A program made the translations under genes and the position numbers. Source: Gammaproteobacteria bacterium (GTDB lineage Bacteria > Pseudomonadota > Gammaproteobacteria > Steroidobacterales > Steroidobacteraceae). Taken from it: DNA of 20,775 bases. Location: the NCBI GenBank assembly GCA_028293725.1, contig JAQGOE010000231.1, forward strand, positions 1-20,775, written 5' to 3'. This document shows, piece after piece, positions 14,792 through 20,775 of this stretch (position 1 is its first letter; each line of letters opens with the position of its first letter). The notes beneath the pieces are model-generated. The model saw only the letters and a program-made list of their open reading frames with translations. It had not been told where the DNA came from and did no database searches.

Positions 14792-15355
14792 TTAGATACA
14801 CTTGAAGTAGTCGAATGGCTCTAGACACGAGACACACCGATAGTGCGCCTTGCACGGCGTGGAGCCAAATTCGCTCACCCGTTCGGTGTCGGGGCTGCCA
14901 CACCGCGGGCAACGAATGACCGGGGCGCCAAACAAGTGGCGCGGAGTCGCTACCGCATGCGCAGGCGGTGCAATTCCAAAGGACTGCAATTTTTGGCGTC
15001 CGCTTTCAGTAAGCCAGTCACTCGTCCAGGGCGGTGAGAGCACCTCTTCAATTACGGCGCCCTCGTATCCCGCTGCATCAAGAGCCTCCCGAACCGCACG
15101 CCGAATGACATCAGTGGCCGGACACCCTGAATAAGTCGGCGTCAACCCGACGTGCAAACGATCATCCGGGGCCCAACGTGCGTACCGAACAATTCCTAAC
15201 TCCACGACACTCAGGACCGGGATCTCCGGATCCAAGACGCCTTCAAGCACACGCCACACAGTGCTGTCGCGCTCGTCCTCGTCCGACTGCCGCTCGCGAC
15301 GCTCACGCACGTCCCAGAGCTCCCGCTTCTGCGTACTTTCCCGAAAACTCACCAC
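14792..15355 (-). CDS. paaD: phenylacetyl-CoA epoxidase maturation protein PaaD
   Basis: PaaD is a MIP18/DUF59-type protein thought to help assemble the iron-sulfur centre of the epoxidase reductase; it is needed for epoxidase activity. The domain starts at about residue 34 with LDPEIPVLSV (41-50) and TPTYSGCPATD (72-82). A C-terminal zinc ribbon has CPRC (149-152), C168, CVSC (174-177) and C186 in DYFKCI. The frame starts with GTG at 15355, overlapping the paaC stop by 7 bases, for 187 residues. A second GTG at 15310 has GGGAG 9 bases upstream and would give 172 residues, nearer the E. coli length. The extra N-terminus is strongly charged (Arg/Glu/Asp), so the shorter start is a real possibility. 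Confidence 0.92.
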   Translation of the reverse strand: MVSFRESTQKRELWDVRERRERQSDEDERDSTVWRVLEGVLDPEIPVLSVVELGIVRYARWAPDDRLHVGLTPTYSGCPATDVIRRAVREALDAAGYEGAVIEEVLSPPWTSDWLTESGRQKLQSFGIAPPAHAVATPRHLFGAPVIRCPRCGSPDTERVSEFGSTPCKAHYRCVSCLEPFDYFKCI

Positions 15356-16101
15356 TGCGCGCCGGGATAGGTTCGCTGCAGATGTTGCATCTCAGTCAGC
15401 ATGTGCCCCAGATGCTCCGTGTGCACACCACGCTTTCCATGCCAAGCATAACGCGCGCTCGCTGGCCGCTCCAACGTCGCCTCTCGCAATACTTCATCGA
15501 TGTGAGCCGACCACTTTTGTTGCAATTCCGTAAGGCGCGGACCGATCCCCGCCGCCGCCATCGCTTCATCCACCTCGTCGGCCGTGAACAACTCATCAGT
15601 GAACCGCCACAGCCCATTCAGCGCGTTCTGCGCCCGACGGTGACTCTCGTCAGTTCCATCTCCCAGGCGAATGAGCCACCCGGCACTGAACCGATAGTGA
15701 TAACGCGACTCTTTCAACGCTTTGGCTGCAATAGCGGCGAGTCGCGTGTCGGTCGAATTCGACAGCGCCTCGTACATCTCCAACTGCCACGCGTCGAGTA
15801 AGACCTGCCGCACAATGGTCTGCGCGAAATCGCCATTGGGCTGCTCGGCGAGCGCCAGGTTCATGAACTGCGGAGCGTCTCGAAAGAACGCCAGCCTATC
15901 CTCGTCGCGCCCCTTGCCTTCAACCTCACCCGCGTATGTGAGGAGCAAACGCGCCTGACCCACCAGATCCAACGACAAGTTAGCCAGACCTAGATCTTCT
16001 TCGAGCGCCGGCGAGTGACCGATCCATTCGCCGAGCCGTTGACCTAGAACGAGACTGGTGTCGCCCAGGCGCAGAAGATAGTTGAGCAGCGCCGTGCTCA
16101 T
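15349..16101 (-). CDS. paaC: phenylacetyl-CoA epoxidase structural subunit PaaC
   Basis: PaaC is the ferritin-like partner that holds the catalytic PaaA subunit in the multicomponent epoxidase; it lacks a working diiron site itself. The 250-residue protein (E. coli 248) begins with LLNYLLRLGDTSLVLGQRL and carries GHSPALEEDLGLANLSLDLVGQAR in the 28-51 region, in both cases matching the family (only parts quoted are diagnostic). ESRYHYRF near 131-138 is also typical. It overlaps paaB by 4 bases (ATGA), and its stop overlaps the paaD start, so the paaB-paaC-paaD block is tightly coupled. Confidence 0.95.
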   Translation of the reverse strand: MSTALLNYLLRLGDTSLVLGQRLGEWIGHSPALEEDLGLANLSLDLVGQARLLLTYAGEVEGKGRDEDRLAFFRDAPQFMNLALAEQPNGDFAQTIVRQVLLDAWQLEMYEALSNSTDTRLAAIAAKALKESRYHYRFSAGWLIRLGDGTDESHRRAQNALNGLWRFTDELFTADEVDEAMAAAGIGPRLTELQQKWSAHIDEVLREATLERPASARYAWHGKRGVHTEHLGHMLTEMQHLQRTYPGAQW

Positions 16102-16382
16102 AGATTCTTGACCTCGTCTGGAATCGCATAGAACGTGGGATGACGATAAACCTTATCCCGCGCCGGTTCGAACAAGGCGTCCGCCTCGGCCGGATCCGAA
16201 GCAGTGATATCGCTCGACCGCACCACCCAGATGCTGACGCCTTCCTGCCTCCGGGTATAAACATCGCGCGCATGCTCGATCGCCATACGCGTATCCGTGG
16301 CGTGAACACTGCCGACGTGCTTGTGCTCGAGGCCAGCGCGCGAGCGGATGAATACTTCAAACAAGGGCCAATCGTTACTCAT
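16098..16382 (-). CDS. paaB: phenylacetyl-CoA epoxidase subunit PaaB
   Basis: PaaB is a small subunit that bridges PaaAC heterodimers and probably helps dock the reductase. The 94-residue product matches the 95-residue E. coli protein. Diagnostic stretches are WPLFEVFIRSRAGLEHKHVG (residues 5-24), MAIEHARDVYTRR and IWVVRSSDI. The start at 16382 is supported by GAGG about 9 bases upstream, within a duplicated stop/Shine-Dalgarno segment shared with the end of paaA. Its stop codon overlaps the paaC start by 4 bases. Confidence 0.95.
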   Translation of the reverse strand: MSNDWPLFEVFIRSRAGLEHKHVGSVHATDTRMAIEHARDVYTRRQEGVSIWVVRSSDITASDPAEADALFEPARDKVYRHPTFYAIPDEVKNL

Positions 16383-16391
16383 TTTTGATTC

Positions 16392-16417
16392 CTCGCCTCA
16401 ATCGAGTGCTCGCCTCA
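16392..16417 (-). repeat. direct repeat of stop/Shine-Dalgarno segment at the paaA-paaB junction
   Basis: On the minus strand TGAGGCGAG occurs twice, at 16417-16409 and 16400-16392, with a 17-bp period and CACTCGAT between. The first copy supplies the paaA stop codon (TGA, 16417-16415); the second sits just ahead of the paaB ATG and contains its GAGG ribosome-binding motif. The same CGATTGAGG core occurs in the paaI-paaZ repeats. Confidence 0.8.
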
Positions 16418-17413
16418 GGCCGCCTGCGCGGCGCGGGCCCGTTGCTTTTCCGCGTGCGCGACCGCCGCCTCGCGTACCCAACTACCATCGTCGTGTGCCT
16501 TCCGGCGCGCTTCCAACCGCTCGCGATTGCAAGGACCGTTGCCCTTCAGCACCGCCTGGAACTCGCTCCAATCAATGGTACCGAAACTGTAGTGCTCACT
16601 GCCCTCTTCCCGGCGCAACTGCGGATCGGGAATGGCCAGTCCGAGAAACTCCGCCTGCGGAGCCGTGATATCAATGAACTTCTGACGCAACTCATCGTTG
16701 GTAAAGCGCTTGATTTTCCAGCGCATCGACTGCGCCGTATGTTTGGAGTCGCCATCACTCGGTCCAAACATCATGATGGACGGCCACCACCAGCGATTGA
16801 GCGCATCCTGTGCCATCTGGCGCTGCTCGGGGGTGCCGCGCGCCAGAGATAACATGATTTCGAACCCCTGGCGCTGGTGAAAGCTCTCTTCCTTGCAGAT
16901 ACGCACCATCGCACGCGCATAAGGACCGTAGGAGCAGCGGCAAATCGGAATCTGATTCATGATCGCCGCGCCGTCGACCAGCCAGCCGATCGCACCCACA
17001 TCCGCCCAGGTCAGGGTCGGGTAATTGAAAATGCTCGAGTACTTCGCGGTGCCCGCGAGCAATTGTTCGATCATCTGTTGGCGCGCGATGCCGAGCGTCT
17101 CCGCGGCACTGTACAGGTACATTCCATGTCCGCCCTCATCCTGCACCTTCGCGATCAGCACAGCCTTGCGTCGCAGGGTCGGCGCGCGTGAGATCCAATT
17201 TCCCTCCGGCAACATGCCGACGATCTCGGAGTGCGCATGTTGGGAGATCTGCCGGATCAAAGTCTGCCGATACGCATCCGGCATCCAGTCCTTGGGCTCG
17301 ATCTTCTCGTCCCCATCGACGCGCTCCAGAAACCGGGCCTCCAGCGCGGCCGTATCCGCCGAACCCTCCGGCAGGCATTCCTTTCCCAGTGAATCGAGAG
17401 CCTGTGTGTACAT
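16415..17413 (-). CDS. paaA: phenylacetyl-CoA epoxidase catalytic subunit PaaA
   Basis: PaaA holds the diiron centre that inserts one oxygen atom into the ring of phenylacetyl-CoA. I start at ATG 17413 ([10 protein letters not shown]) because GGAG lies 7 bases upstream; a longer frame would run through the promoter. The product is 332 residues against 309 in E. coli; the extra sequence is a 20-residue N-terminal stretch before the conserved [17 protein letters not shown]. Conserved blocks are [13 protein letters not shown] (61-73), [18 protein letters not shown] (89-106) with iron ligands E93 and H96, and [13 protein letters not shown] (173-185) with E176 and H179. It is first in the paaABCDE-G-I-Z run, divergent from paaX across a 117-bp promoter region. 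Confidence 0.96.
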   Translation of the reverse strand: MYTQALDSLGKECLPEGSADTAALEARFLERVDGDEKIEPKDWMPDAYRQTLIRQISQHAHSEIVGMLPEGNWISRAPTLRRKAVLIAKVQDEGGHGMYLYSAAETLGIARQQMIEQLLAGTAKYSSIFNYPTLTWADVGAIGWLVDGAAIMNQIPICRCSYGPYARAMVRICKEESFHQRQGFEIMLSLARGTPEQRQMAQDALNRWWWPSIMMFGPSDGDSKHTAQSMRWKIKRFTNDELRQKFIDITAPQAEFLGLAIPDPQLRREEGSEHYSFGTIDWSEFQAVLKGNGPCNRERLEARRKAHDDGSWVREAAVAHAEKQRARAAQAA

Positions 17414-17443
17414 GAGCACTCCGTCAGAGCGTGAGTCACGAGC

Positions 17444-17493
17444 CGAATCAACGTGACACAAGACTAGCACACCGCGATACATTTTTGTGTCAC
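17444..17493. promoter_or_regulatory. inverted-repeat operator in the paaA/paaX divergent promoter, probable PaaX site
   Basis: GTGACACAA (17453-17461) and TTGTGTCAC (17485-17493) are a perfect 9+9 bp inverted repeat, centre-to-centre 32 bp (three DNA turns). Next to the left arm, the minus strand reads TGATTCG (17450-17444), a core of the E. coli PaaX operator; the right side has only the partial AATTCG. PaaX represses paa promoters and is released by phenylacetyl-CoA in characterised bacteria. The position between the repressor gene and paaA makes this the obvious operator; the protein assignment is inference. Confidence 0.7.
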
Positions 17494-17530
17494 AATTCGA
17501 GCCACATCGCCCGACCCGCTCCACCCCACA

Positions 17531-18448
17531 ATGCCCGACCCGGTCGCCTCATTACTCCGCCACTTTCACCGGCAGCGCCCTATTCGCGGCGGTTCGCTGC
17601 TGATCACGATTTTTGGCGACTCGATCGCACCAAGAGGTGGCGTAGTGAGCTTAGGCAGTCTGATCAGACTGGCGCACCCGTTCGACCTGACGGAGCGCCT
17701 CGTCCGCACCTCCGTAGCCCGCCTCGCAGTCGACGGCTGGCTGGTGGCCCGCCGCGACGGCCGCCGCAGCGAATACCGCATCACCCCGACGGGACGCGAC
17801 CGCTTCGCCACGGCCACCAGGCGCATCTACGGCGCGATCCCCGGCTCCTGGAGCGGCCAATGGACCCTGCTGGTCCTGCCACCGCCAAACGGCAGCCGAA
17901 GGCAGGACATACGCGATGAACTACGGTGGCTCGGCTTCGGGCAGATAAGCCCAGGTGCATTCGCCCACCCCAATTGGAGTGTCGAGGAGGCCCGTGCAGG
18001 GCTGAAGGACGTGGAAGGCGCGGCCGAGGGGGTGCTACTTAAGAGCTCGAGCGAGGGTAGCGAAGCAGACCGTCGCCTCGTGGCCGCAGGCTGGGACCTC
18101 GGAGACCTGACTCGCCGGTATCAACGGTTCGTTGAGATATTCACGCCCGTGGCCAACGCGATTGGCCCCGACGCCACTACCGACGAAGCCGCCTTCATCA
18201 TCCGCACTCTGTTGATCCACGAGTACCGCAAGATCCACCTACAGGACCCTCTCCTTCCCCCCGCACTGCTACCCGCGGATTGGGTAGGCGCCGCAGCCTA
18301 CGACTTGAGCCGACGTCTCTACTCCGCCGTCTTCCACGCAGCAGAGCGCTACCTCTCCAACACCGCAACGACAACCGCCCAGCCATTACCAACCGCCGAC
18401 AGGTCAGCGTACGCCCGCTTCGGGGGCCTGAATCACCTCAGCGCCTAA
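17531..18448 (+). CDS. paaX: phenylacetic acid degradation repressor PaaX
   Basis: PaaX is the GntR-like repressor of paa operons, with phenylacetyl-CoA as inducer. The 305-residue protein (E. coli 316) has the family layout: a winged-helix domain (about 18-100) with [16 protein letters not shown] at 22-37 and [20 protein letters not shown] at 56-75, a central domain with WTLLVLPPP at 111-119 and [17 protein letters not shown] (130-146), and a C-terminal domain with [23 protein letters not shown] (part; about 229-251). No Shine-Dalgarno precedes the ATG, which lies 37 bp after the inverted repeat. Placement between paaK and paaA, on the opposite strand to both, differs from E. coli, where paaX follows paaK. 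Confidence 0.95.
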   Translation: MPDPVASLLRHFHRQRPIRGGSLLITIFGDSIAPRGGVVSLGSLIRLAHPFDLTERLVRTSVARLAVDGWLVARRDGRRSEYRITPTGRDRFATATRRIYGAIPGSWSGQWTLLVLPPPNGSRRQDIRDELRWLGFGQISPGAFAHPNWSVEEARAGLKDVEGAAEGVLLKSSSEGSEADRRLVAAGWDLGDLTRRYQRFVEIFTPVANAIGPDATTDEAAFIIRTLLIHEYRKIHLQDPLLPPALLPADWVGAAAYDLSRRLYSAVFHAAERYLSNTATTTAQPLPTADRSAYARFGGLNHLSA

Positions 18449-18472
18449 CCCCCGGAAGCGCATGCATCGCGT

Positions 18473-19789
18473 TTATGTCAGGTTGCGCTTGTCCACTACT
18501 CGCTTCGCCTTCCCCGAGGAGCGCTCCAGTGTGCCCGGAGCAAAGACTATTACGCGCGCGGTAATCCCAACGACATCCTTTATCTCGCGCTGAAGTTCGA
18601 TCGTGAGCCGATTGCGCGCGCCACTGTCCCCGGCAACACCCTCAGTGCACTCGACCTGCACGTTGAGCGCGTCCAGATGGCCGTCACGCGTGACCTCGAG
18701 GAGATAATGCGGTGCCAACCCCTGCTGTTTCAACATCAACTCTTCGATCTGAGTGGGAAACAAGTTGACCCCACGGATGATCAGCATGTCATCCGAGCGT
18801 CCGGTGATCTTTGCCATTCGGCGCATCGAGCGCGCTGTTGGGGGTAGCAGGCTGGTCAGGTCGCGAGTGCGGTACCGGATCACCGGCAACGCCTCTTTCG
18901 TAAGGGTGGTGAACACGAGCTCGCCGCGGGTCCCTTCGGGAAGCACCTGCCCGGTGTGCGGATGAATGATCTCCGGATAGAAGTGGTCTTCCCAGATGAC
19001 CGGCCCATCCTTCGTCTCGATACACTCACTCGCGACGCCAGGCCCCATCACTTCCGACAACCCGTAAATATCGACCGCATCGATTCCCATGCGTGTCTGA
19101 ATCTCGCTGCGCATCGCTTCCGTCCACGGCTCGGCGCCGCAGATCCCCAGTCGCAGCGAGCTCATGGTCGGATCGAGCCCCTGCCGCACAAACTCCTCGG
19201 CGATTGCCAGCAGGTACGAAGGCGTCACCATGATGATGTCAGGCTCGAAGTCGCAGATGAGTTGCACCTGTTTCTGAGTCTGCCCACCCGACATCGGGAT
19301 GACCATGCACCCGAGGTGCTCCGCGCCATAGTGCGCGCCAAGGCCCCCGGTAAAGAGCCCATATCCGTAGGCGATGTGAATGGCATCTCCGGGGCGTCCG
19401 CCGGCGGCACGAATGGAGCGGGCGACGAGATGCGCCCAGGTCTGAATGTCGTGTGCCGTGTATCCCACCACGGTTGGCTTCCCGGTGGTGCCGCTCGAGG
19501 CGTGGATCCGAACCACCCTCTCGCGGGGAACGGCAAATAAGCCAAATGGATACGCTTCCTTCAGATCCGCCTTGGTCGTGAAGGGGAAATACTGCAGATC
19601 CGAGAGGCCCTTAAGATCATCGGGATGAATCCCGGCCAGCTCGCACTTGCGGCGATAGGGGGCCACATTCTTGTAGGTATGGCGCAGCGACCACTTTAAA
19701 CGCGTCAACTGCAGCGCGTGCAGCTCGTCCGCGCTGGCGCGCTCGATATCTTCGAGTTCCAAGGATCCGGGGCGCTGCTCGGTAGCCAT
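18473..19789 (-). CDS. paaK: phenylacetate-CoA ligase PaaK
   Basis: PaaK activates phenylacetate with ATP and coenzyme A, the entry step of the pathway and the source of the PaaX inducer. The 438-residue protein (E. coli 437) has the adenylation P-loop SSGTTGKP (98-105), then VGYTAHDIQTWA, SYGYG-like IAYGYGLFTGGLGAHYG (about 139-155), MVTPSY, DIYGLSEVMGPGV and YRTRDLT with GRSDDMLIIRGVN, all typical of the family. It is separated from the epoxidase genes by the convergent-running paaX (24-bp gap at its 3' end), so it is not in the same transcript as paaA-Z. Upstream, only 15 bp separate it from the E2 gene in the same direction, so it is probably expressed from that operon. Confidence 0.96.
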   Translation of the reverse strand: MATEQRPGSLELEDIERASADELHALQLTRLKWSLRHTYKNVAPYRRKCELAGIHPDDLKGLSDLQYFPFTTKADLKEAYPFGLFAVPRERVVRIHASSGTTGKPTVVGYTAHDIQTWAHLVARSIRAAGGRPGDAIHIAYGYGLFTGGLGAHYGAEHLGCMVIPMSGGQTQKQVQLICDFEPDIIMVTPSYLLAIAEEFVRQGLDPTMSSLRLGICGAEPWTEAMRSEIQTRMGIDAVDIYGLSEVMGPGVASECIETKDGPVIWEDHFYPEIIHPHTGQVLPEGTRGELVFTTLTKEALPVIRYRTRDLTSLLPPTARSMRRMAKITGRSDDMLIIRGVNLFPTQIEELMLKQQGLAPHYLLEVTRDGHLDALNVQVECTEGVAGDSGARNRLTIELQREIKDVVGITARVIVFAPGTLERSSGKAKRVVDKRNLT

Positions 19790-19804
19790 CCCCGGATCAT
19801 GGCA

Positions 19805-20775
19805 CTACTCAGGCCAGTTGGTAAGACGTGCGACGAATGTCTCCAGAAACCGGTTTGCCTGATGGCCATCCATAACGCGGTGATCGATGGTCAACGTGAC
19901 ATAGCACCGGGGCCGGATCACCACGCGGTCGACGCCACCCTCCTCAACGACAACAGCTCGCTTCTCCAGTTTCCCGATTCCCAGAATCGCCGACTGTGGT
20001 TGGTTGATGATGATAGGTGTCGCAACCAGGCTACCACTTACGCCATGGTTTGAAATTGTGAAGGTGCCACCCCGAACATCCGCTGGTACCAGGCGGCCCT
20101 CACGAGCACGGGTGACGAGATCATTCAAACCTTGCGCGGTCTGAAAGAGATCGCGCGACTGCACGTCGCGAAGAACCGGAACGACGAGGCCACCCTCTTC
20201 CAGCGCCGTTCCCACTCCGACGTGAATGGAGTCGAAAACCTCGAGGGCAGTGTCCGTCCAACGGCTGTTGGCTTCCGGCACCGCGCGAATCGCGTCAACC
20301 GTCGCTTGGAGGAAGTACGCCGTCAGCGTCAAGGGTGCGCCGCGACGGGCAAACTCATCGCGATGTGTAACGCGGTGGGCAAGCACCGCGGTCATATCGA
20401 CTTCGAATACGGTTGTGACATGCGGAGCCGTATGGAGGAGGCTCTGCACCATGTGCTCGGCAACGCGTTTGCGGATAGAGGTGTGGGGGATACGGTGACT
20501 GCCGCCAGCCACCGACGCTCCACCGACGCTGGCACCCCTGCCTGACGCAATCGCCGCCAGCACATCCTCCACCGTGATACGACCACCCTGCCCCGTGCCC
20601 CGGACAGCCGACGGATCAAGGGAATTCTCAGACAACAAACGACGCACCGCCGGGCTAAGGCGTGTGACTGCCGCACCGTCCTGGCTCGCCGTCTGGCGAC
20701 CGTCGCCTGACGAAGCGCCCAAGCCAGCAGATTGCGTCCCACGCGACACGACATCGCCCGTTCCAAAACCAACGG
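19805..20775 (-). CDS. 2-oxoacid dehydrogenase complex E2 (dihydrolipoamide acyltransferase), 5' end outside the window
   Basis: The E2 core transfers an acyl group from lipoate to coenzyme A in pyruvate-, 2-oxoglutarate- or branched-chain-type dehydrogenase complexes. The frame is open through the window edge, so the lipoyl domain should lie to the right; 322 C-terminal residues are visible. In order they hold an Ala/Ser/Gly-rich linker, a peripheral-subunit-binding domain (LSPAVRRLL through GGRITVEDVL), a second linker, and the catalytic domain, with SNHGVSGS and the active-site HRVMDG (HxxxDG) near the C-terminus. An internal GTG at 20749 is not a likely start because the coding frame continues upstream. 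Substrate class cannot be decided from this fragment. The gene ends 15 bp before paaK, which suggests a complex that delivers an acyl-CoA related to phenylacetate or to branched-chain amino acids. Confidence 0.9.
   Translation of the reverse strand, partial: VGFGTGDVVSRGTQSAGLGASSGDGRQTASQDGAAVTRLSPAVRRLLSENSLDPSAVRGTGQGGRITVEDVLAAIASGRGASVGGASVAGGSHRIPHTSIRKRVAEHMVQSLLHTAPHVTTVFEVDMTAVLAHRVTHRDEFARRGAPLTLTAYFLQATVDAIRAVPEANSRWTDTALEVFDSIHVGVGTALEEGGLVVPVLRDVQSRDLFQTAQGLNDLVTRAREGRLVPADVRGGTFTISNHGVSGSLVATPIIINQPQSAILGIGKLEKRAVVVEEGGVDRVVIRPRCYVTLTIDHRVMDGHQANRFLETFVARLTNWPE

Noticed and set aside
13849..14805. 318-codon plus-strand frame antisense to paaE
   Set aside because: It is antisense to a well-supported paaE with intact cofactor motifs, and its own translation resembles no family.
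1..20775. A wholly new defence, mobile or biosynthetic system
   Set aside because: All sizeable frames fit known sulfur, protein-quality, molybdate or phenylacetate families. I found no integrase, transposase, toxin-antitoxin pair or unexplained gene block; novelty here is limited to non-coding and domain-level features.

Overview
The window is GC-rich, densely coded DNA of a Gammaproteobacterium. The placement rests on family resemblance: a CysB with all its inducer-contact residues, a PaaX-type regulator (rather than the PaaR seen in many Betaproteobacteria), and Paa proteins close to the Escherichia coli ones. A Xanthomonadales/Nevskiales/Steroidobacter-like lineage is my guess, not something the sequence proves. 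No tRNA, rRNA, CRISPR array, transposase or phage gene is visible, and no stretch over 300 bases lacks a gene.

Layout: (1) 1-4845, assimilatory sulfur metabolism: the tail of a DUF934 gene (usually the partner of sulfite reductase cysI), a convergent cysB regulator, then on the plus strand an APS-type cysH, cysG (siroheme synthase) and a cysteine synthase gene. Together these cover sulfate reduction after activation, the siroheme cofactor of sulfite reductase, sulfide fixation into cysteine, and the regulator. (2) 5037-7905, minus strand: an hsp20-lon pair behind a good sigma-32-like promoter. (3) 8129-9968, plus strand: molybdate transporter genes modB and modC without modA. (4) 10012-20775, a phenylacetate (paa) catabolic region: on the minus strand a 2-oxoacid dehydrogenase E2 gene (cut by the window edge), paaK, then paaA-B-C-D-E-G-I-Z, with the repressor gene paaX divergent between paaK and paaA. 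PaaK makes phenylacetyl-CoA, PaaABCE epoxidises it (PaaD helps assembly), PaaG isomerises the epoxide to the oxepin, PaaZ opens the ring and oxidises the aldehyde, and PaaI is the rescue thioesterase. The downstream beta-oxidation genes paaF, paaH and paaJ are not here.

The genes themselves are well-known families. I found no whole new system. The unusual material is at smaller scale: three 16-bp palindromes phased at exactly 29 bp within a roughly mirror-symmetric element between two convergent genes (253-357); tandem duplications covering stop codon plus ribosome-binding site at two paa gene junctions; a PaaE reductase with a roughly 100-residue acidic/Ala-Pro-rich linker containing an internal repeat; a 9+9 bp operator-like inverted repeat in the paaA/paaX divergent promoter; a heat-shock promoter with a duplicated -35 motif; and a foldable leader in front of an orphan modBC.
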